From Arthrobacter sp. PsM3 (lineage in GTDB: Bacteria > Actinomycetota > Actinomycetes > Actinomycetales > Micrococcaceae): a DNA stretch of 64,000 nucleotides. Made by a program: the position numbers and the translations under genes. The stretch covers positions 1 to 64,000 of the forward strand of contig NZ_JARUXE010000002.1 of assembly GCF_030433895.1 (NCBI RefSeq). Direction: 5' to 3'. The notes beneath the pieces were generated by a model. The model ran no database searches, had not been told where the DNA came from, and saw only the letters and a program-made list of their open reading frames with translations. Positions 1 through 10,689 of this stretch are shown piece by piece (position 1 is the first letter of the stretch; every line of letters begins with the position of its first letter).

Positions 1-1
1 C

Positions 2-178
2 GGCCCGGACCCCGACCAGGTACTGCCCGCGGACCCCTTCCCGGACTGGCACCTCTTCACGGCCGCACACGGATTCCCCGCCGCTGAACCGGAAGATCCG
101 GTATATCCGGAGGACCTTTACTGGCCAGAGCCCCTCGACGACGCCCACCCCGAATCCGCCCTGCGACACTGCGCCTGA
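2..178 (+). CDS. C-terminal end of an unidentified protein (5' partial)
   Basis: The frame starting at base 2 stays open to a TGA at 176-178 and gives a 58-residue tail rich in Pro, Asp and Glu that ends ESALRHCA. The start lies outside the window. Acidic, proline-rich tails with a PDWHLFT-like stretch occur in actinobacterial DUF222/HNH endonuclease-type proteins, but no catalytic part is visible, so no function is assigned. It converges on the SDR gene across a 57-bp gap with no clear terminator. Confidence 0.45.
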   Translation, partial: GPDPDQVLPADPFPDWHLFTAAHGFPAAEPEDPVYPEDLYWPEPLDDAHPESALRHCA

Positions 179-235
179 ACGCCTCGTTGCACGCCGTCAG
201 CGCGGCGATCCCGCCAAGTCAGTGGCACACTGGGA

Positions 236-1270
236 TTAGCTGCCGAAGGCGTTGATTCCCGTCAGCTCGGCGGACAGCGCCCAGAGCCTGGCGGCATCGG
301 CCGGGTCCACGGCGTGGGCGTCCACACCTCGAATCCGGGCCTCCGGAGATCCCACCTCGGTGGGTTCCGCGATGTCGCAGTCCTCACAGTAGACGCCACC
401 CATACCGTCCAGGGCCGGCGAGGTTGCCGCCCACACGGACGTCGCGGCCCCCTGGGCGGGGGTCTTAAACCGCGCGTCGACCTTGCCCGTCTCGTCCATC
501 CAGCCGGCGGCGATCATTTCTTCCCGCGGTAGGTGGCGTTGCAGTTCCGTCATGATCCCGCCCGGGTGCACCGCGAAGGCACGCACTCCGAAGTCCCGGC
601 CGAGCCGGTCAAGCTGTACGGCGAACAAGGAGTTGGCCGTCTTGGCCTGTCCGTAGGCCCGCCACTTGTCGTAGCCAGTGTCGAAGTTGATGTCATCGAA
701 GCGGATCGGCGAGAGCTTGTGCCCGGTGGAGGACAGCGACACCACCCGGGCCCCGGATCCGGCAGCCAGGGCGGGCCACAGCAGGTTGGTGAGGCCAAAA
801 TGTCCCAGGTGGTTTGTGGCGAACTGCGACTCCCAGCCGGGCCCCACGCGGCGTTCGGGGCTGGCCATGATCGCGGCGTTGTTGACCAGGATGTCCAGGC
901 TGCGGACGCCGCCGTCAGCGCCGCCGGAATCCGCGGAGCCCAGGAAGTCTTCTGCGAACTCCCTCACGCTGGACTGGTCGGCCAGATCAAGCGCCGCGAC
1001 GCTCACCTGGCCGGCCGCCGCCCCTGAGGGGACGCCGGCCTCCGCCAGGACTTCGCGGGCATGTTCCGGCCGCCGGGCCGGCACCACCACAACGGCGCCG
1101 GCTGATGCGAGCGCCTGAACGGTTTCCAGTCCCAGACCGGAATACCCGCCGGTGACTATGGCGGTCTTCCCGTGCAGGTCAATCCCGGCTATCACCTCGG
1201 CGGCTGTTGAGTCCCGTCCGAAGCCCGAATCGATCTTGTGCTGCGGGGTCATGCTCATGTCATCGCTCAT
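236..1270 (-). CDS. SDR-family NAD(P)-dependent oxidoreductase
   Basis: This is a 344-residue classical short-chain dehydrogenase/reductase, probably cytosolic. The nucleotide-binding motif TGGYSGLG is at residues 40-47, NNAA at 130-133, the catalytic Ser region at 180-181 and the YGQAK active site (Tyr206, Lys210) further on. It is longer than the usual 250 residues because of an N-terminal lead, a Gly/Asp insert near 112-122 and a C-terminal extension. This resembles retinol dehydrogenase or protochlorophyllide-reductase-like SDRs. The substrate cannot be read from sequence. The ATG at 1270 has an AAAAGG-type ribosome-binding site about eight bases upstream. It lies downstream of moeZ on the same strand with a 43-bp gap, so co-transcription is possible. 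Confidence 0.85.
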   Translation of the reverse strand: MSDDMSMTPQHKIDSGFGRDSTAAEVIAGIDLHGKTAIVTGGYSGLGLETVQALASAGAVVVVPARRPEHAREVLAEAGVPSGAAAGQVSVAALDLADQSSVREFAEDFLGSADSGGADGGVRSLDILVNNAAIMASPERRVGPGWESQFATNHLGHFGLTNLLWPALAAGSGARVVSLSSTGHKLSPIRFDDINFDTGYDKWRAYGQAKTANSLFAVQLDRLGRDFGVRAFAVHPGGIMTELQRHLPREEMIAAGWMDETGKVDARFKTPAQGAATSVWAATSPALDGMGGVYCEDCDIAEPTEVGSPEARIRGVDAHAVDPADAARLWALSAELTGINAFGS

Positions 1271-1313
1271 GCCGTTGGCCTTTTCGTAGCGGGTTCACTT
1301 CAGGCTTACGCGG

Positions 1314-2534
1314 TCAGTAGACGGGCTTTCCGGGCTCGACGTCACGCACCCAGGCGAGGATTCCGCCGTCGAGGTGGCTGACCCGCTCATAGCCGGCGGC
1401 ACGGGCGGCGGCAAGGACGGCCGCGGACCGGGTCCCGGCTTTGCAGTGGAACACGATGTCTATGTCCTGCGGCAGCTCCTGCCACGCCTCACCGGCCAGG
1501 ATCCTGCCCTGCGGGATCAGCACCGCCCCGTCGATCCGGACGATCTCGAACTCCCCGGTTTCCCGCACATCGATGAGGTGGAAGTCCTTGAGCCCGGCCT
1601 TGCGGGAGGCAAGCATCGTGGCCAGTTGGGTTGGTGTCACGGTATGTTCGGTGCCCGCCTCCGCGGGGGGCGTGATGCCGCAAAAGGCCTCGTAGTCGGT
1701 CAGTGCCGTGATCCGCTCCGCCTCGGGATCACGGGAGACCCGGATTTCGCGCCAGGTCCCGCCAAGGGCGTCGAAGAGCGCCACGCGCCCCAGCAGGGAA
1801 CGTCCGACGCCGGTGATCAGTTTGACGGCCTCCGTCACCATGAGCGAGCCCACGGCAGCACAGAGCATCCCGAACACTCCGCCTTCCCCGCAGGACGGAA
1901 CAGAGCCTGCGGGAGGCGCTTCCGGGTAGAGATCCCGGTAGGTGGGGCCGTACTGCTCCCAGAAGACGCTGACCTGGCCATCGAAGCGGAAGATCGAACC
2001 CCAGATGTAGGGCTTGCCCAGGATCGCTGCGGCGTCGTTCACGAGATACCGGGTGGCGAAGTTGTCGGCCCCATCGAGGATCAGGTCGTAGCCGGAGAAC
2101 AGTTCCAGGGCGTTGGAGGCGTCCAGCCGGACGTTGTGCAGCCGGACGTCCACCAGGGGGTTCAGTGCGGCGATGGCGTCCCGGGCGGACTCGATCTTGG
2201 GCCGTCCCACATCCGCCACGCCATGGATCACCTGCCGTTGGAGATTGCTCAGGTCCACGGTGTCGTCGTCGATGATTCCGAGGGTGCCGACGCCCGCGGC
2301 GGCCAGGTAGAGCAGCGCGGGAGAACCGAGGCCGCCGGCGCCGATCACGAGGACCCTGGCGTTCTTCAGGCGGCGCTGCCCGATTGCCCCGATCTCCGGA
2401 ATGATCAGGTGCCGGGAGTAACGTTCCACTTCCTCCGGGCTCAAGCCGCCGGCTGGCTCCACCAGCGGCCCGGGCGCCGCGGACGCCTTTTCAGGGGTTG
2501 CGGGGGCTGCGTTTTGGGTGAACTTGGAAGCCAT
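1314..2534 (-). CDS. moeZ: MoeZ-type adenylyltransferase/sulfurtransferase (ThiF/MoeB-rhodanese fusion)
   Basis: The 406-residue protein has an N-terminal ThiF/MoeB/E1-like domain with the ATP-binding GAGGLG motif at 65-70, and a C-terminal rhodanese domain whose active loop CKAGTRS begins at Cys364. Such fusions adenylate the C-terminal Gly-Gly of ubiquitin-like sulfur carriers (ThiS, MoaD, CysO) and then pass sulfur to them. The family role is known; the partners here are inferred, but ThiS is encoded 3 kb away. The zinc CxxC pairs of enteric MoeB are not evident, as in other actinobacterial MoeZ. A TAGATT box ends five bases before the ATG, so the mRNA may be leaderless. Confidence 0.92.
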   Translation of the reverse strand: MASKFTQNAAPATPEKASAAPGPLVEPAGGLSPEEVERYSRHLIIPEIGAIGQRRLKNARVLVIGAGGLGSPALLYLAAAGVGTLGIIDDDTVDLSNLQRQVIHGVADVGRPKIESARDAIAALNPLVDVRLHNVRLDASNALELFSGYDLILDGADNFATRYLVNDAAAILGKPYIWGSIFRFDGQVSVFWEQYGPTYRDLYPEAPPAGSVPSCGEGGVFGMLCAAVGSLMVTEAVKLITGVGRSLLGRVALFDALGGTWREIRVSRDPEAERITALTDYEAFCGITPPAEAGTEHTVTPTQLATMLASRKAGLKDFHLIDVRETGEFEIVRIDGAVLIPQGRILAGEAWQELPQDIDIVFHCKAGTRSAAVLAAARAAGYERVSHLDGGILAWVRDVEPGKPVY

Positions 2535-2618
2535 ACCTCAATCTATGCCCGAAGATGCCGCCAGGTCATATTACCGGCACGTAAAGTGGTCGTAACAGCA
2601 AGCGAAAGAAGGCCGACA

Positions 2619-3284
2619 GTGGTTCATCAGGCACCGGTTGAGCGGGGAAACGCCGGAAAGTCGACGGAGGTACGGGCACGAAGCGGACAGCGATCGGCAC
2701 GGCTGCCCCGCGATGAACGCCGGGCGCAGCTGCTCGCGGCTGCCCAGGAAGTCTTCGTGGCCAACGGTTACCACGGTGCCGCGATGGACGAAATCGCCGA
2801 AACCGCCCATGTCAGCAAGCCCGTGCTGTACCAGCATTTCCCGTCCAAACGCGAGCTGTACATGGCCCTGCTGGACAGCCAGCTCAGCAAACTGATCGCG
2901 TTGCTGCTGGGTGCCCTCAACTCCACCACGGACAACGATGAGCGGGTCCAGGCTGTCATGCGTGCCTATTTCCGCTTCATCGCCAGCGACGACCAGGCCC
3001 ACCGCCTCGTTTTCGAGTCCGACCTCGTCAATGACGCCGATGTCAGTGCCCGGCTGGAAGCCTTCAACAAGACCTTCGCCGACGCCGTCGCCCAGGTCAT
3101 TGCGGAGGACACGAAACTGCCCGAGCTGGAGTCCCAGCTGCTGGGCCGCGGACTCGCCGGAATGGCCCAGGTCAGCGCCCGGTACTGGCTGGAAACCGAC
3201 GGCAATCTTGACCTCGATGTCGCCAGTGATCTGATCTACCGTTTAGCTTGGCGCGGAATCTCACGCTTCCCCAAGGAAACCTAG
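2619..3284 (+). CDS. TetR-family transcriptional regulator
   Basis: The 221-residue protein has a TetR_N helix-turn-helix at about residues 36-80 (recognition part VSKPVLYQHF, then SKRELY) and a helical ligand-binding domain. The open frame reaches far upstream antisense to moeZ, but the GTG at 2619 has an AGAAGG site seven bases before it; an in-frame GTG at 2586 lacks one. It is divergent from moeZ and followed by the DUF3107 gene. The order moeZ-TetR-DUF3107 matches M. tuberculosis Rv3206c-Rv3208-Rv3208A from memory. Ligand and targets are unknown. Confidence 0.88.
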   Translation: MVHQAPVERGNAGKSTEVRARSGQRSARLPRDERRAQLLAAAQEVFVANGYHGAAMDEIAETAHVSKPVLYQHFPSKRELYMALLDSQLSKLIALLLGALNSTTDNDERVQAVMRAYFRFIASDDQAHRLVFESDLVNDADVSARLEAFNKTFADAVAQVIAEDTKLPELESQLLGRGLAGMAQVSARYWLETDGNLDLDVASDLIYRLAWRGISRFPKET

Positions 3285-3338
3285 ACTACAAATAGACATG
3301 ACACCCAAGAGAACTTTGATTGGCTGGGAGGCCTTGCA

Positions 3339-3563
3339 GTGGAAGTAAAGATCGGCATTCAGAACATCGGCCGCGAAATCGTCCTGGAATCAACCCAGGA
3401 TGCCGACGCCGTGGCGAAGGTCGTCGGCGAGGCCATCGCTAAGGGCACCGAACTGCGCCTGACGGACGAAAAGGGCCGCCAGATCATCATTCCCGCAAAC
3501 GTCCTGGGCTATGTTGAAATCGGTGCCGAGGAAGTACGCCGCGTCGGTTTCGGCGCCCTCTAG
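3339..3563 (+). CDS. DUF3107 family small protein
   Basis: This 74-residue protein begins with MEVKIGIQNI and ends with VRRVGFGAL, which fits the DUF3107 (TB9.4-type) family of small conserved actinobacterial proteins of unknown function. The GTG start is preceded by GGGAGG at 3326-3331 with seven bases of spacing. It lies 54 bp after the TetR gene and is probably transcribed with it. A perfect 11-bp hairpin follows directly. Confidence 0.88.
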   Translation: MEVKIGIQNIGREIVLESTQDADAVAKVVGEAIAKGTELRLTDEKGRQIIIPANVLGYVEIGAEEVRRVGFGAL

Positions 3564-3571
3564 CCACCACC

Positions 3572-3597
3572 CGGTGCTGCCCCTCCGGGCAGCACCG
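3572..3597 (+). terminator. GC hairpin after the DUF3107 gene
   Basis: CGGTGCTGCCC at 3572-3582 pairs perfectly with 3587-3597 around a four-base loop. There is no T-run after it, so termination is likely weak or needs a factor. It separates the DUF3107 gene from the small membrane-protein gene. Confidence 0.55.
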
Positions 3598-3635
3598 CAG
3601 CTGACCCGGTCCACCGATCCGCGAGGAGTCCGAAC

Positions 3636-3938
3636 ATGCTTTCCCTGATTGTGGTTGCCCTGGTGACCGTGGCCGCGGGCTTCGTGGTCTGGGCCAATGA
3701 CAAGCGGCACGCCAAATACGGCATTGCGGTGCCTGCTGGGGTATCGCTTGCCGTGGGGATGCTGAGCTGGATCATCTTCATGGCCGCCGGCCTCGGCTAC
3801 CAGCCCGGGCTGACCTGGATTCCGTGGGTGCTGCCCATGGTACTCGGTGCCGCTGCCTCCGTGGCCGTTGTGCTGTACCTGGGCAAGACCCGTACCAGCC
3901 GCGACACCGCCCGGCTTACCGCCATCCTTCGCTACTAG
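3636..3938 (+). CDS. small integral membrane protein, function unknown
   Basis: The 100-residue product has about three hydrophobic segments: residues 1-19, roughly 30-52 (with VSLAVGMLSWIIFMAAGL) and roughly 59-83. A short charged tail contains RTSRDTARL. GAGGAG at 3623-3628 sits seven bases before the ATG. No family is recognised. It follows the DUF3107 gene on the same strand and may be read through from it. Confidence 0.75.
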   Translation: MLSLIVVALVTVAAGFVVWANDKRHAKYGIAVPAGVSLAVGMLSWIIFMAAGLGYQPGLTWIPWVLPMVLGAAASVAVVLYLGKTRTSRDTARLTAILRY

Positions 3939-3988
3939 GCGGGCCGCGCCGCGGCCGGGCTGCCGGGCTGCGGCCGGACTGTCGGGGC

Positions 3989-4654
3989 TCAGGTTTCCGG
4001 CCCGTGGCCTGTTTCCGTGCAGAGGCACAACCGGTTTCCCTGCGCATCCGTGACCACCACCCAGTTGGGTGCGTGGTCATGGTTCATTAACGCCCCGGTG
4101 GCTGCCGTCTTCTCGAGTACGGAACCGGATTCGGCCTGGCTGCGGTGGATGTCGAGGTGGAGCCGGTTGGGGTTCGGGGCGGAGGTCGCCTGGAACCAGA
4201 GCGTCGGGCCCCGCCCGAAGGGGTCCACCAGGTCATCAGAGCTGCCCCGGCGGTAGCCGAGTGCCACCCGCCAGACCTCCGAGATGGCGGCCGGGTCCTC
4301 GGAGTCGATGGCCACCTCGATGGTCCGGTAAAGTCCTGGCTCCGCGGTGGCGCCGATCCCTGCTGCCGCGTCGCCGGCGGCCGTCGCGGCCGCGACGTCC
4401 CGCCGTGTGACTTCGTCCCCGGCGTCGTGGGAGCTGTACCGGAGGAAGACCCGGTTGTACCGCCAGTCAAGATCCGGGTGGTGATTCTCTTCTTCTGCGA
4501 GGCGTCCGACGGCGGCGATCAGTTCCAGCGCCGCAGCCGCCGAAGGCGCCTTGTAGACGGTGACGAGACCGCCCAGCCGGTACCTCCAGTCCGGCAGCTC
4601 CGTCAGGGCCGCGTCGACCTGTTCCTGGGTGAGGACGTCCTCTGTGGCTGCCAT
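3989..4654 (-). CDS. pterin-4a-carbinolamine dehydratase domain fused to a VOC (glyoxalase-like) domain
   Basis: The 221-residue product starts MAATEDVLT. Residues 1-95 form a carbinolamine dehydratase domain (ENHHPDLDW, then HDAGDEVTRRD), and about 105-215 form a glyoxalase/VOC-like domain (LWFQAT, NRLHLDIH). The dehydratase recycles oxidised tetrahydropterin cofactors in known family members; the VOC part has no assigned substrate. A longer open frame begins at 4759, but the ATG at 4654 has GAAGGAG in the right place. It lies 82 bp downstream of thiG on the same strand and may be the last gene of the thiamin transcript, though no link to thiamin chemistry is known. Confidence 0.85.
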   Translation of the reverse strand: MAATEDVLTQEQVDAALTELPDWRYRLGGLVTVYKAPSAAAALELIAAVGRLAEEENHHPDLDWRYNRVFLRYSSHDAGDEVTRRDVAAATAAGDAAAGIGATAEPGLYRTIEVAIDSEDPAAISEVWRVALGYRRGSSDDLVDPFGRGPTLWFQATSAPNPNRLHLDIHRSQAESGSVLEKTAATGALMNHDHAPNWVVVTDAQGNRLCLCTETGHGPET

Positions 4655-4736
4655 GACAGGCTCCTTCGCTGCGTCGTCCCGGGCCTTCCTCCCCGAGGTC
4701 CCCGACCCCCGGGAGGACGGGCTGGAGGCGTTCGGC

Positions 4737-7272
<2,536 letters not shown>

Positions 7273-7282
7273 GAGGATTCCT

Positions 7283-7391
7283 TCCCTACGCCGGTACTAG
7301 CCGGATCAGGTCAAGCGGTCGGCTCTGACGCCCTCTCAGCCTGCCGGCGCCGGACGCCAACGGCGTGGACGGCTGCGGCGGGCTCCCGCGG
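7283..7391 (-). promoter_or_regulatory. TPP (THI-box) riboswitch for thiOSG
   Basis: Read on the minus strand, the leader carries the conserved TPP aptamer parts in order: GGGAGCCC, then GGCTGAGAGGGC, then ACCTGATCCGGCTAGTACC and GGCGTAGGGA. The 3' P1 strand ends in GTAGGGAAGG about ten bases before the thiO ATG, so aptamer closing would mask the ribosome-binding site. This fits translational control by thiamin pyrophosphate. The aptamer begins only 35 bp from the divergent thiE start, so the operon promoter must overlap the thiE promoter or 5' coding region. Confidence 0.95.
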
Positions 7392-7413
7392 TATTGGCCC
7401 AGTTTAGAGGAAC

Positions 7414-7419
7414 TAGGCT
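7414..7419 (+). promoter_or_regulatory. -10 box of a likely leaderless thiE promoter
   Basis: TAGGCT is followed by exactly six bases and then the thiE ATG at 7426. No ribosome-binding site is evident. This spacing would place the transcription start at the first base of the start codon. Confidence 0.6.
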
Positions 7420-7425
7420 GGACCC

Positions 7426-8133
7426 ATGAGCCAGGATGCCGTCCACACCACCGCCCGCCTTTACCTCTGCACCGATGCCCGCCGGGACCGCGGCGACTTT
7501 GCCGCCTTCGTGGACGCGGCATTTGCCGGCGGAGTCGACATCATCCAGCTGCGCGACAAGTCCCTGGAAGCGGCCGAGGAGCTGGAACTCCTGGAAGTCC
7601 TGCACCAGGCAGCCCAGCGCCACGGCCGGCTCTGGGCCGTCAACGACCGGGCGGATCTCGCCTCGCTCTCCGGGGCTCCGGTGTTCCACATCGGGCAAAA
7701 GGACATCCCTCTCGGCGCAGCACGGGACTTCCTCGGCAAAGGCGCCGTGATCGGGCTGTCCACGCACACCCCGGAGCAGGTCGATGCCGCCATCGCCGCC
7801 GCCCCCGGCCGCAACGGCCTGGACTACTTCTGTGTCGGGCCGGTCTGGGCCACCCCGACGAAGCCGGGGCGCGCCGCCGTCGGGCTCGGACTGGTGCGCT
7901 ACGCGGCCGACGCCATCCGCCGGGCCGAGGCAACAGGCGGGGGCAAAGCAGCGGGCAAAGTCGCGGGTGTCGTGCCGTGGTTCGCGATCGGCGGCATTGA
8001 CCTCGGAAATGTGGAGCAGGTTGTGGAGGCCGGCGCCAGCAGGATCGTGGTGGTCCGCGCCGTCACGGAGGCCGACGATCCCGCGGCCGCCGCCAAGTCA
8101 CTGCTCGCCGCACTCGACGCCGCGGAACGCTGA
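7426..8133 (+). CDS. thiE: thiamin phosphate synthase ThiE
   Basis: ThiE joins the pyrimidine diphosphate and thiazole phosphate to make thiamin phosphate. The 235-residue TIM-barrel protein shows [14 protein letters not shown] (phosphate and pyrimidine binding), [36 protein letters not shown] and [12 protein letters not shown], in the family order. It is divergent from thiOSG and lies outside the riboswitch, so it is not controlled by that element. The transcript appears leaderless. Confidence 0.95.
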   Translation: MSQDAVHTTARLYLCTDARRDRGDFAAFVDAAFAGGVDIIQLRDKSLEAAEELELLEVLHQAAQRHGRLWAVNDRADLASLSGAPVFHIGQKDIPLGAARDFLGKGAVIGLSTHTPEQVDAAIAAAPGRNGLDYFCVGPVWATPTKPGRAAVGLGLVRYAADAIRRAEATGGGKAAGKVAGVVPWFAIGGIDLGNVEQVVEAGASRIVVVRAVTEADDPAAAAKSLLAALDAAER

Positions 8134-8169
8134 GGCCGGGCTTGTCCGGTAGGCCGCCAGACGGTCCGG

Positions 8170-8841
8170 TCAGCCGGCCAGGCCGAGTTGCGCCATCCGG
8201 CGCGAGTGGTTGGCAGCCAGTTCAGCCATCAGCCCGCGGACGAGTTCCCTGGTCCGGTCCTCGTCGGCGCCGATCAGGGCGCCGAGGAACGCGTGCTCGA
8301 AACTCACCCGTTGGGCCTGGGTCAGTGCCTCCCCGAGCAGGCGTCGTGCCCACAGTGCCAGCCGCGACGCCAGCCTCGGGTCATCGGCGAGGGCGGCCTT
8401 GAGCCGCTCCCGCAAGACCGCCGTGGCCTCCTCATCGGCCTGGATCTGCTCCACCAGGGCCCGGGTGCCGGCGTCGACATAGCGGGAGATGGCGCGGTAG
8501 AAATCGGCGGAAACGGTGTCGATCACATACGCCTTCATCAGGGACTCGTACCAGTCCGCGGGGCGGGTGCGTTCGTGGAAGTGGTCCACGGACGGCTGGA
8601 ACGGCAGCATGGCGGCCTCGGTATCGATGCCCATGGCCTCGAGCTTGGCGCTGACGAATTCGTAGTGCTGGAACTCGATCACGGCGATCCGCCCCAGCAC
8701 CGCGCGGTCGTGCAGCGTGGGTGAATAGCGGGCATCGGAGGAGAGCCGTTCGAAGGCGGAAAGCTCGCCGTAGGCCATCACGCCGAGCAGATCCATCAGA
8801 AATGTGTTGTAAGGGGCAGGATCGGCCGGGGATGTGCTCAT
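8170..8841 (-). CDS. ferritin-like MiaE-related protein (MiaE_2 type)
   Basis: The 223-residue all-helical protein has the ExxH/ExxE-type pattern of a di-iron ferritin-like fold: YGELSAFERL, IEFQHYEF and a later Glu-rich helix with QADEEATAVL. It resembles the actinobacterial MiaE_2 group, named after the tRNA 2-methylthio-isopentenyl-adenosine hydroxylase. The hydroxylase activity itself is not demonstrated by sequence. It is divergent from the RNB ribonuclease with a 41-bp gap, and in M. tuberculosis the similar Rv3210c lies next to rhlE, as here. A TAGTCT box sits six bases before the ATG. Confidence 0.82.
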   Translation of the reverse strand: MSTSPADPAPYNTFLMDLLGVMAYGELSAFERLSSDARYSPTLHDRAVLGRIAVIEFQHYEFVSAKLEAMGIDTEAAMLPFQPSVDHFHERTRPADWYESLMKAYVIDTVSADFYRAISRYVDAGTRALVEQIQADEEATAVLRERLKAALADDPRLASRLALWARRLLGEALTQAQRVSFEHAFLGALIGADEDRTRELVRGLMAELAANHSRRMAQLGLAG

Positions 8842-8847
8842 GATTCA

Positions 8848-8853
8848 AGACTA
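8848..8853 (-). promoter_or_regulatory. -10 box of a likely leaderless MiaE-like gene
   Basis: On the minus strand TAGTCT is followed by six bases and the ATG at 8841. There is no Shine-Dalgarno sequence in the gap. Confidence 0.55.
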
Positions 8854-8869
8854 ATGGGGCAAATGAAGC

Positions 8870-8875
8870 TAATCT
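8870..8875 (+). promoter_or_regulatory. -10 box of the RNB ribonuclease gene
   Basis: TAATCT is followed by seven bases and the GTG at 8883, without an evident ribosome-binding site. It lies back to back with the opposing promoter at 8848-8853. Confidence 0.5.
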
Positions 8876-8882
8876 GATTTTC

Positions 8883-10388
8883 GTGTCCCATCATCGCCTG
8901 ACCCCGAATATCCACCAGCAGAAGAACCAACTTGCCGAGGCGCTCAACGCGCTGCGCACCACGCTGGAACTGCCGGGCCCCTTCCCCGAAGACGCGCTCC
9001 GGGAGGCGAAGGAAGCCGTGGCCGGGCACGAGCTTCCGGAGCTGGATTTCACGCATATCGACTTCGTGACCATCGATCCGGCGTCCTCCACCGACCTGGA
9101 CCAGGCCCTCTTCATCGACCGTTCCGGTGCCGGCTACAAGGTGTTCTACGCGATTGCCGACGTCCCCTCCTTTGTGGCCCCCGGCGGGGCGCTCGACGCC
9201 GAGACCCGCCGCCGGGGCCAGACCTTCTACACCCCGGACGGCCGGATTCCGCTGCATCCGGAAGTCATCAGCGAGGAAGCGGGAAGCCTGCTCGCCGGGC
9301 AGCTGTGTGCCGCCTTCGTCTGGGAATTCATGCTGGACGACGCCGCCGAGGTCTCCGCAGTGCAGGTCCGCCGCGCGAGGGTGCGCAGCCGCGCCAAGCT
9401 GAGCTACCACGGAGTGCAGGCCGAGCTCGACGCCGGCACCGCCGCGCCCGTCCTGCAGCTGCTCAAGGAAGTCGGGATGAAGCGCGTGGAGCTGGAACGG
9501 CTCCGCGGAGGCGCCAGCCTGAACATGCCGGAGCAGGAAATCGAACAGCTGCCCGACGGCGGCTACCGGATCGTGGCTGCGCCGCCGCTGCCCGTGGAGG
9601 ACTGGAACGCCCAGATTTCCCTGATGACGGGTATGGCTGCCGCGGGGATCATGCTGGCGGGCAAGGTCGGCATCCTGCGCACGATGCCGCCGCCGGATGA
9701 AGCCTCGCTGGCGCATTTCCACCGCCAGACCCGCGCCCTGGGCAAACCCTGGGACGGCCAGATGAGCTACGGCGAGTACCTGCGCACCCTCGACCCCACC
9801 GACCCACGGCAGCTGGCGATCGTGCACTCGGCTGGCATGCTGTTCCGCGGCGCCGGTTACACACCGTTCGACGGTACGGTTCCCGAGGCCGCGATCCAGG
9901 CCGCCATCGGCGCCGCCTACGCCCACTCCACGGCCCCGCTGCGCCGCCTGATCGACCGTTTTGTCCTGGTGATCTGCGAGGCCCTCAGCAACGGCACCGC
10001 TGTTCCGGACTGGGCCCGCCAGGCCCTGCCGTCCCTTCCCGCCATCATGGCGGCGTCGGACCAGCTGGCTGCAAGGCTGGAACGTCTCTCGCTCGACACT
10101 GTCGAGGCGGCGCTGCTGGTCAACCACGTCGGCCAGGAGTTCGACGCCGTCGTCATTTCCGGCTCCAAAGCGTCCCGAAACGGGAAAACAGCGAACGGCA
10201 AGAACGGCAACGGCGGCGCCAGCACCAGGGCGGGCAACGGAAGCGGACCCTCCGGGATCGTGCAGATCGCCGAGCCCGCCGTCACCGCCCGATGCCCCGG
10301 CGAACTGGAGCCCGGCACCCAGGTCCGGGTCCGGATTGTATCCTCCGACATCGCCACCCGCGAGGTCAGGCTGGAGCTGGTGGGCTAA
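8883..10388 (+). CDS. RNB-domain ribonuclease (RNase II/R family)
   Basis: The 501-residue protein carries one RNB catalytic domain with the metal-binding signature DPASSTDLDQAL (Asp65, Asp71, Asp73). Enteric RNase II has a fourth Asp directly after the third; here that position is Gln74, which I believe is usual for this shorter bacterial subgroup. AYAHSTAPLRRLIDRFV is the conserved C-terminal RNB motif, followed by a short S1-like tail. The Lys/Asn/Gly-rich segment near residues 425-455 looks like a flexible linker. The family degrades RNA 3' to 5' with magnesium. No cold-shock domains precede the RNB domain. Confidence 0.88.
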   Translation: MSHHRLTPNIHQQKNQLAEALNALRTTLELPGPFPEDALREAKEAVAGHELPELDFTHIDFVTIDPASSTDLDQALFIDRSGAGYKVFYAIADVPSFVAPGGALDAETRRRGQTFYTPDGRIPLHPEVISEEAGSLLAGQLCAAFVWEFMLDDAAEVSAVQVRRARVRSRAKLSYHGVQAELDAGTAAPVLQLLKEVGMKRVELERLRGGASLNMPEQEIEQLPDGGYRIVAAPPLPVEDWNAQISLMTGMAAAGIMLAGKVGILRTMPPPDEASLAHFHRQTRALGKPWDGQMSYGEYLRTLDPTDPRQLAIVHSAGMLFRGAGYTPFDGTVPEAAIQAAIGAAYAHSTAPLRRLIDRFVLVICEALSNGTAVPDWARQALPSLPAIMAASDQLAARLERLSLDTVEAALLVNHVGQEFDAVVISGSKASRNGKTANGKNGNGGASTRAGNGSGPSGIVQIAEPAVTARCPGELEPGTQVRVRIVSSDIATREVRLELVG

Positions 10389-10689
10389 GCGCCCGGCAGG
10401 GTTCCCGGGCGCCGTCGGCAGTCTGCGTCGAGGTTCCGGGCCGCATACAGCTAGACTGGAAGGGTAGATATGGATGCCCGGTCGTTGATTTCCTTGATTT
10501 TCGAATTCAACAAGCCCGCCCCTACGCGATCTTGAGATAGACCCGCTGGTCCCCAGTGCCAGCATTTAGATAGCCCGCGATCGGCTTCCACTGGAATTGC
10601 CTGCGCGCCTGAGCGTGCTCCGGAACGGCCACCCGGCCGGCCCCGTTGAGCAAGCAGCGCAGCCCAAAATGAATAAGGAAACTCCCCTA
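10389..10689 (+). promoter_or_regulatory. long leader of the DEAD-box helicase gene
   Basis: This 301-bp gap holds no gene. A -10-like TAGACT at 10452-10457 would start an untranslated leader of about 225 nucleotides. Long leaders are common for cold-shock RNA helicase genes, which often control their own mRNA. I could not identify a specific riboregulator or terminator in it. Confidence 0.4.

Noticed and set aside
1374..2618. Long plus-strand open frame continuous with the TetR gene
   Set aside because: It is antisense to the clearly coding moeZ gene and has low-complexity composition typical of a GC-rich shadow frame. The TetR start at 2619 has a ribosome-binding site.
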